Origin: Candidatus Auribacterota bacterium | Lineage (GTDB): Bacteria; Auribacterota; JAFGBW01; JAFGJP01 | Length of the DNA stretch: 64,000 bases | Assembly (NCBI GenBank): GCA_023144635.1 | Contig: JAGLFH010000005.1 | Span: 1 to 64,000 of the forward strand | Reading direction: 5' to 3' | Shown: positions 8,545-17,208 of the stretch, in pieces | Layout: the number at the start of each line of letters is the position of its first letter | How positions within the stretch are numbered: the stretch's first letter is position 1 | The notes under the pieces: model-generated | Seen by the model: only the letters and a program-made list of their open reading frames with translations | Told to the model about the DNA's origin: nothing | The model's database searches: none | Translations under genes and position numbers: made by a program

Positions 8545-9565
8545 TGATTTTTATATAAGCTTTATTTCTGAGCTCTTGTATCCAAGTTTGTCTTATTGCC
8601 GTTGCTTTTTCCTGAAAAAGGTTATTTTTTATCCTGTCCCATATTTGTGAAATAGGTATATATTCACTTTTTTTTCTGGCTTTAAGAAACAAAAGGTGGT
8701 AACCAACATCTGTTTCTACTACTTCACTTATTTCGCCAGCTCTTAAATCCGCAATAGCAGTATCAAGCTCTTTAAGAAGAGTCCCTCTTTTCAAAAAACC
8801 CATATCTCCGCCTTTGTCTTTATTGGGACCCTCTGAATATTTTCTCGCATATGACGTAAAATCATTCTCATCTTTTATTAAAGCTGAGAAATCATCGAGA
8901 AGCTTTTTCTGATCACTGTCTTTATCAATGTCTCCTGTCTTCTTTATCAAAATATGAAAAACATGGGATTCCTCTGCTTGTTTGTATTTTTCTTTATCTT
9001 TTTCATACTTTTCCTGAATCTCTTTTGGAGTTATAAGTATACGGCCTGCGACCTCTTTTTCTGTAAGTTTTTTGACTAGAAGCTGGTCTCTTATGCTATC
9101 TTCAAATTCTTCCATGGTCATGTGTTCCTGTTCTAGATTCTGAACAAAAACTTCTTTTGAAGGAAAATTCTTTATAATACCTCCAACATATTCTTTCACG
9201 CTTTTTTCAGAAATTTCGAGGTCTTCGATCTTTCTTGCTTCCTGAAGGATAAGCTCATTTTCAATAAGCTGATTCAGGACATCTTCTCTTGCCTCGCTTA
9301 TCTTTTCTTTAAGTTCCTCTCTTGTATAGACTTTTTGAAGCTTCATGTAGAGAGGATATAGCATGCGCATAAGGTCTGAATAAGTGATGATCTTATCATT
9401 TATTATAGCAATGACTTTATTAATAACTTCTGCATCTGAGCACTGTATCAATCTATCTGCAGATACGAATGATATAATGATAATTAATAAATAAATTAAA
9501 AACTTTTTTGAATTTTTCATTGTAATAGTCGTCCAATCATATATAAGCCCTTTGCAGGGAATCAA
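8534..9565 (-). CDS. SurA/PpiC-type periplasmic peptidyl-prolyl isomerase
   Basis: Signal/TM N-terminus, VINKVIAIINDKIITYSDL SurA_N-like, parvulin FHILIKK...ARKYSEGPNKDKGGDMGFLKRG. Confidence 0.87.
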   Translation of the reverse strand: MIPCKGLIYDWTTITMKNSKKFLIYLLIIIISFVSADRLIQCSDAEVINKVIAIINDKIITYSDLMRMLYPLYMKLQKVYTREELKEKISEAREDVLNQLIENELILQEARKIEDLEISEKSVKEYVGGIIKNFPSKEVFVQNLEQEHMTMEEFEDSIRDQLLVKKLTEKEVAGRILITPKEIQEKYEKDKEKYKQAEESHVFHILIKKTGDIDKDSDQKKLLDDFSALIKDENDFTSYARKYSEGPNKDKGGDMGFLKRGTLLKELDTAIADLRAGEISEVVETDVGYHLLFLKARKKSEYIPISQIWDRIKNNLFQEKATAIRQTWIQELRNKAYIKIIDD

Positions 9566-9684
9566 AAAATTATAACAAAAAAGAGTACATAAATTAAACT
9601 AATATTTTATAAAAAATAATTTTATACTTTAGACGCTTTAAAAGGTTAAGTATTCGACTAATAATTAATATAAAAGGAGTTACA

Positions 9685-10317
9685 ATGTTCTTGACATATC
9701 TTATGAAATGTAAAATAATCGAAAAAGGTTTCAGAGATAATAAAATTACCTTAAATATGAAAAAATTCTCTAATTATATTTTATTAGTTCTCTTTATATT
9801 CCTGATCTCAGGATGGTCATCAGGCATTCTCTATGCAAATGAAACTCCGAGAATAATAGTAAGCGATACAGGCGGGTCCCCCATAACAGCAACAGTATAT
9901 ACTACAGGTATTGGTAAGGCTCCTGATAATCACTATCTTACTGATAATCAAAAAAAGGAAATGGGGAGAAGAGCCGCTGTTGTAGATGGATACAGAAACC
10001 TGATCGCAACTTTTCAAGGAGCTGAACAATATATTGTAAAAGAGGGGATAAGTATTTTTTCTGTTGAAGGGTATCTGAAAGATGTTGAAATATTAGAGAC
10101 TCGTTATTTTATAGACGGGACAGTTGAAGTTGATATGATGGTTTTGGTAAAAGTTTATGATGATTCTATAGTGAAAGATAATAATATCATTGGGAAATTG
10201 ACAGGAAAAAGTTCACCTGCTTTAAAAGGAATCAGAATATTAGAAGTAGATGAAGCAGATGAAAAAATAAAGGATGGGGATATTATTATAAGTGAAATAA
10301 AAGCAGAGGATTATTAA
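9685..10317 (+). CDS. Secreted LPP20/FlgT-N-like protein
   Basis: Hydrophobic signal segment; GIGKAPDN...KKEMGRRAAVVDGYRNLIATFQG pattern. Strong RBS (AAAGGAG) favours 9685; an alternative start is 9757. Confidence 0.55.
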   Translation: MFLTYLMKCKIIEKGFRDNKITLNMKKFSNYILLVLFIFLISGWSSGILYANETPRIIVSDTGGSPITATVYTTGIGKAPDNHYLTDNQKKEMGRRAAVVDGYRNLIATFQGAEQYIVKEGISIFSVEGYLKDVEILETRYFIDGTVEVDMMVLVKVYDDSIVKDNNIIGKLTGKSSPALKGIRILEVDEADEKIKDGDIIISEIKAEDY

Positions 10318-10361
10318 TATTTTAATCGTAACATTTAAACCAGTTTAAACGGAGAGCGCAT

Positions 10362-11573
10362 ATGAAAAAAATTATAATAGTAGCTTTATTGATATTCTCA
10401 TTTGTTTTTGCTACCAATGTACTAGCTGAAGAACGTGTTGTTTTGGCAACAGGTCTTTCGGCAGGTACTGATGAAAAAGCTAAGGATGAAGCTGTTTCAC
10501 GTGCACTTCGCGATGCAGTTGAAAAAGCTGTTGGTGTTATGGTAGAGGCAGATACGATGGTAAAGAACTATAAGCTTCTGGAAGATAAAATATACTCAAG
10601 GGTAAAAGGATATGTCAAAAGTTATGAAATAATATCCGAGAACAAAGGAGATAATGGTACATATGAAGTTAAAATAAGGGCTGTTGTTTCTGCAGACATT
10701 CTGGAAGATGATCTGGCAGGCATTCGGGTGATCAAGAGCTCTAAGGGGAATCCAAGAGTTCTGGTGCTTATAAATGAATATATAGACGGTGATGAATCTA
10801 CTATTGATAATGTAAGATCTACTATGGAAAAAGAGTTTTTAGGGAAGAGTTTTAAGCTAATAGACAAGACACAGTTAACTGCAATAAAGAACAGGGATGT
10901 AAGTGTAAGCTATGAAGATCCTGAAAAAGCAGCGGCGCTTGGAGCAAGACTTGGCGCAGAAGTGGTCATAACCGGTACAGCAAATGCAGAGTTCATGGAA
11001 AAAAGTAAACCTTATGGTGTCTCTGTTTTTGCTTACAGTGCCCAGGCAAATGTAAAGGCAGTAAAAACAGATACTGCTGAAGTTATGAGCGTTGTCTCTG
11101 CTGATTCTGTAAAAAGAGCAGGAGGAAGAAAAATATCAGCAAATGAAGCTCTCACAGAGTGTGGTAAGAGGGTAAGCGATAAACTTATAAAAGAAATAAT
11201 TGAAAAATGGCGTTCTGAAATTTATAACGATATGGAAATAGCTCTTTTTATATCAAATGCTGGCTCTGATGAAAGAACAGTAATATTGAAAGAACTCAAA
11301 GGTATTAGAGGGATAAAAGAAGTAAATGAAAAAAGCTATACAAACAATCTTATAGAGATTGATCTTACAATAGAAGGTGCTGCTGCAAAAGTAATAGATA
11401 AAAAAATAATGGAAAAGTTAAACTATTTGAAGCTTAAAAACAAAACACCTAACAGACTTGATTTTGAGGTTTCAAAGGTACCCGGTAAAGCAAGTAGAAC
11501 CAAAACAAATGATTCAGTTATAAAAGCTGTTCAGACAAGTGTAGTAAAGACTGAAGAAGCTGAAAGTCATTAA
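10362..11573 (+). CDS. Secreted FlgT N/M-domain-like protein
   Basis: Signal peptide; ATGLSAGTDEKAKDEAVSRALRDAVEKAVGVMVEADTMVKNYKLLEDKIYSRVKGYVKSYEIISE; followed by RVLVLINE...VVITGTANAEF. Confidence 0.65.
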   Translation: MKKIIIVALLIFSFVFATNVLAEERVVLATGLSAGTDEKAKDEAVSRALRDAVEKAVGVMVEADTMVKNYKLLEDKIYSRVKGYVKSYEIISENKGDNGTYEVKIRAVVSADILEDDLAGIRVIKSSKGNPRVLVLINEYIDGDESTIDNVRSTMEKEFLGKSFKLIDKTQLTAIKNRDVSVSYEDPEKAAALGARLGAEVVITGTANAEFMEKSKPYGVSVFAYSAQANVKAVKTDTAEVMSVVSADSVKRAGGRKISANEALTECGKRVSDKLIKEIIEKWRSEIYNDMEIALFISNAGSDERTVILKELKGIRGIKEVNEKSYTNNLIEIDLTIEGAAAKVIDKKIMEKLNYLKLKNKTPNRLDFEVSKVPGKASRTKTNDSVIKAVQTSVVKTEEAESH

Positions 11574-11612
11574 AAAACTGATGAACCTGAAACACAGGAG
11601 GATGAGTCAAAC

Positions 11613-12593
11613 GTGAAAAACAAAAACTTTTTTATATTAGCAATGATTTTGATTACAAGTATGCTGCTGACAGGTGAAGTCTTTGCAGAAGTGTTAAAAG
11701 GAAAGCTTGTTAGTGGTCCTGCCAGCGGGAAAGTATTAAAACCTACTTTACCTCAACCAAAGGGTCCTAAAAAAGTTGTTGCAGTGTCCGAGTTTGAAAA
11801 TAAGACAAATTGGAGAGGACAGTGGTCATTAGGAACAGGCATGTCTAATCAGCTTATAACAGCACTTATTAATACTAACCGTTTTATTGTTCTGGAGCGT
11901 GAAGATATAAAAGGTGTTATAGCTGAACAGGATTTTGCTAATAGCGGGAGAACGACAAAAGTGGGCGGAGCAAAAACGGGACAGATAAATAGAGCTCAGA
12001 TTCTTATTAGAGGCGCTATTACTGAATTTGAAACAGGAACAAAGAAAAATGCCGGTGGTTTAAGGATAAAGGGATTTACTCTTGGAGGAGCGAAATCACA
12101 AGCTCATGTAGCAGTTGATATAAGGATATATGATACAACAACGAGTCAGGTGCTTGATTCACAAACCTGTGTAGGTCTTGCAAAATCAGGTGGTATGACA
12201 ATAGGTTATACAGAATCTGATTGGGGAATAGGAACATCAAACTTTCAGAAAACTCCCCTTGGACAGGCAACCAGACAAGCTATTGAAAAAGCTGTTCGGT
12301 TTATTGCGATGAAAATGGAAAGTGTAAAATGGCAGGGAAAAATAATAAAAGTCAACAATAATGTGCTTTATATAAATCATGGAAAACAGTCCAATATACA
12401 AGCAGGAGATAAGTTTGAAGTATATAAGCCTGGTGAAGCACTTATTGATCCTGATACAGGTATGAATCTTGGAAGTGAAGAACAATTGATAGGGAAAATA
12501 GAAGTAACACAAGTGCTTGATAAATTTTCAAAAGCTACAAAAATATCAGGAACAGGTTTTGGCAGGGGTGATATTATAAGGTACGAATATTAA
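11613..12593 (+). CDS. CsgG-family protein with FlgT C-terminal-like domain
   Basis: KKVVAVSEFENKTNWRGQWSLGTGMSNQLITALINTNRFIVLEREDIKGVIAEQDF is CsgG-like; C-term NVLYINHGKQSNIQAGDKFEVYKPGE. Confidence 0.8.
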   Translation: MKNKNFFILAMILITSMLLTGEVFAEVLKGKLVSGPASGKVLKPTLPQPKGPKKVVAVSEFENKTNWRGQWSLGTGMSNQLITALINTNRFIVLEREDIKGVIAEQDFANSGRTTKVGGAKTGQINRAQILIRGAITEFETGTKKNAGGLRIKGFTLGGAKSQAHVAVDIRIYDTTTSQVLDSQTCVGLAKSGGMTIGYTESDWGIGTSNFQKTPLGQATRQAIEKAVRFIAMKMESVKWQGKIIKVNNNVLYINHGKQSNIQAGDKFEVYKPGEALIDPDTGMNLGSEEQLIGKIEVTQVLDKFSKATKISGTGFGRGDIIRYEY

Positions 12594-12618
12594 ATATAAA
12601 TGTTAAATTGTATAGACT

Positions 12619-12648
12619 AAAAGCGGAGAGCAATTCTCCGCTTTTTTA
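12619..12648 (+). terminator. Rho-independent terminator after the CsgG-like gene
   Basis: AAGCGGAGA-gcaat-TCTCCGCTT followed by a T-run. Confidence 0.8.
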
Positions 12649-12999
12649 GTTATTAGTAAAAAACAGCAAAAGAGCCTAAAGTCGACGATTCATAGTCAGA
12701 AAAAAGCAAGTTTTGTTTTGCCGCGTTTTCGTCAAAGTCGGATCATGGGTATCTTGTCCATCTTGCTTTGGTTCCGGGTTTTTCCTCCTGTATTTTGCAT
12801 TAATTTGTGACTATTTTTTTCAACGATTAACAAAGATGCGATAAATCGCGTATCTACAATGTTTTCTCTGATCCTTTTTATCTGCGCAAATCCCCTGCTG
12901 TTTTGCTTCGCAAAACAAAGATGCGGGGACAATAGTCTGCGTCCTGTTAGTACTATTGTTGCACTAAGTGCTCCTTAACTTTTCCTTTTAAATTTTTAA

Positions 13000-13027
13000 T
13001 TGAACTTGACTTTATATTGATTACAAT
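13000..13027 (+). promoter_or_regulatory. Putative sigma70 promoter for tRNA-Val: TTGAAC-N16-TACAAT
   Basis: Hexamers at 13000-13005 and 13022-13027, about 24 nt upstream of the tRNA 5' end. Confidence 0.4.
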
Positions 13028-13050
13028 GTTTAATATTTTATTTAAATAAA

Positions 13051-13124
13051 GGGCGGTTAGCTCAGCTGGTTAGAGCGCTAGCTCGACACGCTAGAGGTCA
13101 CTGGTTCGACTCCAGTACCGCCCA
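13051..13124 (+). tRNA. tRNA-Val (anticodon GAC)
   Basis: Cloverleaf: acceptor GGGCGGT/ACCGCCC, D stem GCTC/GAGC, anticodon stem CTAGC/GCTAG with loop TCGACAC, T arm ACTGG TTCGACT CCAGT; no encoded CCA. Confidence 0.92.
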
Positions 13125-13156
13125 TTTAAATTAACGGATTAATTGGAGTAAAGAAA

Positions 13157-14890
13157 TTGAAAGAAAGAGAAAAAAAAGAAAGACTTTCTACTCTCAGGCA
13201 CAGTGCATCTCATATAATGGCTGATGCTGTAAAAAGATTGTATAAAGATGTAAAGCTTGCGATAGGTCCTTCTATAGATAAAGGTTTTTATTATGATTTT
13301 GATCTTGAAGACAAAATAACTGAAAAAGATCTTCCGAGAATAGAAAAAGAAATGATGAAGATCGTTAAAGAAAAAAATGCTTTTGCGAAAAGTAGTATGC
13401 AAAAAAATGAAGCACTGAAGTTTTTTGGTGAAAAGAATGAGATATATAAAAATGAACTGATAGATGACCTTGATCTTGAGGAAATCTCTATATATAAAAG
13501 TGGAAACTTTGTTGATCTTTGTAAGGGCCCTCATGTGGAGGATACTTCCAAAGTGAAGTTTTTCAAACTGCTTTCAGTTGCAGGCGCTTACTGGAGAGGG
13601 GACGAAAAGAAAAAGATGCTTCAGCGGATTTATGGTACGGCGTTTGAAACTAAAGATGAACTTAAAACACATCTTTTTAACCTTCGGGAAGCTGAAAAAA
13701 GAGATCATCGGAAACTTGGTAAAGAACTTGACCTCTTTTCTATAAATGAAAAGTGGGGAAGCGGTCTTGTTTTGTGGCATCCCTTTGGTGCTTGCATAAG
13801 GAACATAATTGAAGAATTTTGGAAAAAAGAACACCTGAAAAGAGGGTATCAGCTTCTTTATACTCCTCATATTGCAAATTTAGATCTATGGAAGCAGTCA
13901 GGACACTGGGACTTTTATCGTGAGAACATGTATTCGCCAATGACAATAGATGATACTGAATATGTGATAAAACCGATGAATTGTCCGGGTCATATACTTA
14001 TTTACAAAAGTAAAGTACACAGCTACCGTGATCTTCCGCTTAGGTGGGGTGAACTGGGTACAGTTTATCGATACGAAAGAAGTGGAGTCCTCCATGGGAC
14101 TCTTCGCGTAAGAGGATTTACTCAGGATGATGCTCACATATTCTGTACTTCGGATCAGGTTCAGGATGAGGTAACTAGTGTACTTGATCTTGTTGACTTT
14201 ATGATGAAGACTTTCAACTTTAAGTACAAAATATATCTAAGTACTCGTCCGGAAAAATCTGTTGGCTCAGATGATATCTGGGCTAATGCTGAGAAAGCGT
14301 TGAGGCAAGCTGTTGAGCAAAGAGGTCTTGAGTATGAGATAGATGAAGGAGAAGGTGTCTTTTATGGTCCTAAAATCGATGTTTGTCTGATTGATGCTCT
14401 TGGACGAGGGTGGCAGGGGCCTACTATTCAGGTGGATTTCAATATTCCTGAAAGGTTTGATGTTAATTTTATTAATAAGGATGGCAATGAAGAACGTGTT
14501 GTCATGATCCATAGAACTGTTCTTGGAAGCATGGAAAGATTCTTGGGAGTGTTGATAGAGCATTTTGCTGGTTACTTCCCACTATGGCTTCAGCCGGTTC
14601 AAGTGGTTGTTATACCTGTATCACAGGACTTTAATGATTATGCACAACATGTTTATAATAAGCTTTTTAGTGAAGAAATTAGGGTTGAGTGTGATATTAG
14701 GAACGAATCATTATCAAAGAAAATACGCAATGCTGAGAAAAGAAAGATAAAATATATGCTTGTTGTAGGAGAAAAGGAAAAAGAAGAGGACAGGGTATCT
14801 GTTCGGGTTCACAAGGTCGGAGATACCGGTCAATTTGATCTAAAGACCTTTATTTGTAATATAAAAGAAGAAATAATAAAAAAAGATTGA
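13157..14890 (+). CDS. thrS: Threonyl-tRNA synthetase lacking the N-terminal TGS domain (TTG start)
   Basis: HSASHIMADAV editing-domain HxxxH, MNCPGHILIYKS, RGFTQDDAHIFC, HRTVLGSMERFLGVLIEH; only 577 aa. Confidence 0.95.
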   Translation: MKEREKKERLSTLRHSASHIMADAVKRLYKDVKLAIGPSIDKGFYYDFDLEDKITEKDLPRIEKEMMKIVKEKNAFAKSSMQKNEALKFFGEKNEIYKNELIDDLDLEEISIYKSGNFVDLCKGPHVEDTSKVKFFKLLSVAGAYWRGDEKKKMLQRIYGTAFETKDELKTHLFNLREAEKRDHRKLGKELDLFSINEKWGSGLVLWHPFGACIRNIIEEFWKKEHLKRGYQLLYTPHIANLDLWKQSGHWDFYRENMYSPMTIDDTEYVIKPMNCPGHILIYKSKVHSYRDLPLRWGELGTVYRYERSGVLHGTLRVRGFTQDDAHIFCTSDQVQDEVTSVLDLVDFMMKTFNFKYKIYLSTRPEKSVGSDDIWANAEKALRQAVEQRGLEYEIDEGEGVFYGPKIDVCLIDALGRGWQGPTIQVDFNIPERFDVNFINKDGNEERVVMIHRTVLGSMERFLGVLIEHFAGYFPLWLQPVQVVVIPVSQDFNDYAQHVYNKLFSEEIRVECDIRNESLSKKIRNAEKRKIKYMLVVGEKEKEEDRVSVRVHKVGDTGQFDLKTFICNIKEEIIKKD

Positions 14891-14918
14891 TTGACAAAAC
14901 TATTTTTATTAATATAAT
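14891..14918 (+). promoter_or_regulatory. sigma70-type promoter TTGACA-N16-TATAAT upstream of infC
   Basis: Consensus hexamers at 14891-14896 and 14913-14918. Confidence 0.7.
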
Positions 14919-14983
14919 CTGACAAAATTGTTTAGTGTTTCACATAAAACACTACAATAATAATATTTCAGGAGGTGATAGGT

Positions 14984-15517
14984 ATTTCAAAGAATGATAG
15001 ATCAAATAGAACAAGGATAAATGAAAACATAAGATGCAGTAATCTAAGGCTTATTGATGAAAACAGTACACAGCTTGGAGTAAAAAATATAAGAGAAGCC
15101 TTGGATCTTGCCAAAGAAAGAGGTCTTGACCTTGTAGAGATTGCAGCACAGGCTGACCCGCCAGTTTGCCGGATTATGGATTATGGTAAATACAGGTATG
15201 AGCAGTCAAAAAAAGAAAAACTGGCAAAGAAAAAACAGCATTTTATTAAAGTTAAAGAAATAAAAATGACTCCCAGAATCGATATACATGATTTTGAAAT
15301 AAAAGCTAGAAAGGCTCTAGAGTTTTTAGAGGAAGGAAACAAGGTAAAAGTCACTATCAGGTTTAGAGGCAGGGAGATGCTTCATAAAGAATTTGGAAAA
15401 CAGGTTATAGATAACCTTATTAAAGCGGTAGAAGAACATGGGGCTCTCGAGAGCGGCGCAAAAATGGCAGGAAGACAAATGTCAGCAGTTATAAGCCCTA
15501 AGAGCACGCCGAAATAG
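14984..15517 (+). CDS. infC: Translation initiation factor IF-3, probable AUU start
   Basis: Perfect SD AGGAGGTGAT at ~14970-14979 with in-frame ATT at 14984; the GTG at 14975 used by the ORF caller lies inside the SD. NENIRCSNLRLIDENSTQLGVKNIREAL..., PPVCRIMDYGKYRYEQ. Confidence 0.93.
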   Translation: MSKNDRSNRTRINENIRCSNLRLIDENSTQLGVKNIREALDLAKERGLDLVEIAAQADPPVCRIMDYGKYRYEQSKKEKLAKKKQHFIKVKEIKMTPRIDIHDFEIKARKALEFLEEGNKVKVTIRFRGREMLHKEFGKQVIDNLIKAVEEHGALESGAKMAGRQMSAVISPKSTPK

Positions 15518-15532
15518 AAAGGAACAGATACA

Positions 15533-15727
15533 ATGCCAAAGATGAAAACATGTAAAAGTGCTGCTAAGCGTTTTAAAAAAACAGCCAAGGGTAAAGTAAA
15601 GAGAAATCAGGCTTTTACAAGCCATTTATTATCAGGAAAGAGTCAAAAGAGAAAAAGGAACTTACGTAAAAGGACACTGGTAAGTGCTTCGGATATGAAA
15701 AGAATTGCAACTCTTTTGCCATATTAA
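15533..15727 (+). CDS. rpmI: 50S ribosomal protein L35
   Basis: [33 protein letters not shown]. Confidence 0.95.
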   Translation: MPKMKTCKSAAKRFKKTAKGKVKRNQAFTSHLLSGKSQKRKRNLRKRTLVSASDMKRIATLLPY

Positions 15728-15742
15728 AATTTGGAGGAAATA

Positions 15743-16096
15743 ATGGGTCGCGTAACAGTATCAGTACAAACAAGAGCAAGAAGAAAAAAAGTTTTAAAAC
15801 TGGCAAAAGGTTTTACCGGAGGCAGAAAAACTCTTTTTAAGAACGCTAAAGAAACACTTCAGCGTGCAATGGTTTTTAATTACCGGGACAGAAAAGTAAA
15901 AAAAAGAAATATGCGTGGGTTATGGATAACAAGAATATCCATCGCTTCAAAAGAAAATGGTTTGAATTATTCTCAGTTAATGAATGGCCTTTTAAAATCA
16001 GACATCAGATTAAATAGAAAGATTCTGGCCGATTTAGCCGTTAAAGATAAAGAAACATTTAAAAAACTGATAGAAGCAGCAAAAGAAAGCGCATAG
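15743..16096 (+). CDS. rplT: 50S ribosomal protein L20
   Basis: MGRVTVSVQTRARRKKVLKLAKGFTGGRKTLFKNAKE; start reset to the ATG with RBS ggagg. Confidence 0.94.
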   Translation: MGRVTVSVQTRARRKKVLKLAKGFTGGRKTLFKNAKETLQRAMVFNYRDRKVKKRNMRGLWITRISIASKENGLNYSQLMNGLLKSDIRLNRKILADLAVKDKETFKKLIEAAKESA

Positions 16097-16121
16097 AATA
16101 ATTCTTTTTATTCTTTTTTTT
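16095..16121 (+). terminator. Weak AU-rich hairpin plus T-run after rplT
   Basis: AGAATAA-ttcttt-TTATTCT-TTTTTT. Confidence 0.35.
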
Positions 16122-16172
16122 CTGTCTCCTGTATGATGCCCAAAAAGGAGCAATAATAACAGGAGTTTAATT

Positions 16173-17195
16173 GTGTCTGATCTTCAAGAAAGAATAGAAA
16201 ATATAGAAAAAGAGTTTTTAGAAAGAATATCCTCTTGTGAAAATTCCAGTGATTTAGAAAATATCAGGATTCATTATCTTTCCAGAAATGGCATATTGAA
16301 TAGTGAGATCCTTAAGAATCTATCACAGCTTTCAAAAGATGATCGCCCTGTGATAGGCGGTCTTGCAAATAAGCTGAAAAAAAAGTTGGAATTACTTCTA
16401 AAAGAAAAAAAAGATGCTTTTTCTTCTGAAATAGGTAGCTCAAAAGTAGATTTGGATCTTACTCTTCCTGGAAGAAGATCTTTTATCGGAAAGCTGCACC
16501 CCCTTACTTTAACTATGAACCGTATCAAAGAAATATTCGTTGATATGGGGTTTTCAATAGCAGAAGGGCCTGATATAGAAACAGAGTATTATAACTTTGA
16601 TTCCCTTAACTTTCCACAAAACCACCCGGCAAAAGATATGCATGATACTTTTTATCTTGAGGATGGTAAGCTTTTAAGAACACATACTTCTCCGGTTCAG
16701 ATACGCTTGATGGAAAAGAAAAAACCTCCGCTTAGATATATAATGCCAGGTAAAGTATATAGATGTGATTCTGATGTTTCACATTCTTTGATGTTCAATC
16801 AAGTAGAAGGACTAGTGATAGGAGAAAACGTTAATTTTTCGCATCTTAAATATGTACTTCATGAGTTTGCAAGAGCAATATTCCATAAAGATGCTGAAGT
16901 AAGGTTTAGGCCAAGTTATTTTCCTTTTACAGAACCCAGTGCAGAAGTTGATATTACATGTGTTATTTGTAAAGGGAAAGGATGCAGGGTATGTAAAAAT
17001 ACAGGATGGATAGAAATACTTGGTGCAGGTATGGTCGATCCGAATGTCTTTAAATCTGTTGGAATAGATCCTGAAAAATATACTGGATATGCTTTTGGTA
17101 TGGGAGTTGAAAGAATTGCTATGCTTGTCTACAGTATAGATGATATTAGATTATTTTTTGAAAATAACCTGGAGTTTACAAAGCAGTTTTCATAA
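16173..17195 (+). CDS. pheS: Phenylalanyl-tRNA synthetase alpha subunit
   Basis: FSIAEGPDIETEYYNFDSLNFPQNHPAKDMHDTFYL, LLRTHTSPVQIR, CVICKGKGCRVCKNTGWIEILG. Confidence 0.96.
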   Translation: MSDLQERIENIEKEFLERISSCENSSDLENIRIHYLSRNGILNSEILKNLSQLSKDDRPVIGGLANKLKKKLELLLKEKKDAFSSEIGSSKVDLDLTLPGRRSFIGKLHPLTLTMNRIKEIFVDMGFSIAEGPDIETEYYNFDSLNFPQNHPAKDMHDTFYLEDGKLLRTHTSPVQIRLMEKKKPPLRYIMPGKVYRCDSDVSHSLMFNQVEGLVIGENVNFSHLKYVLHEFARAIFHKDAEVRFRPSYFPFTEPSAEVDITCVICKGKGCRVCKNTGWIEILGAGMVDPNVFKSVGIDPEKYTGYAFGMGVERIAMLVYSIDDIRLFFENNLEFTKQFS

Positions 17196-17208
17196 GAGGT
17201 CGTGTTTT

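Noticed and set aside
13139-13534. 131-aa minus-strand Phe/Ile-rich ORF
   Set aside because: Antisense to thrS; low-complexity translation typical of the reverse frame of Lys/Glu-rich genes.
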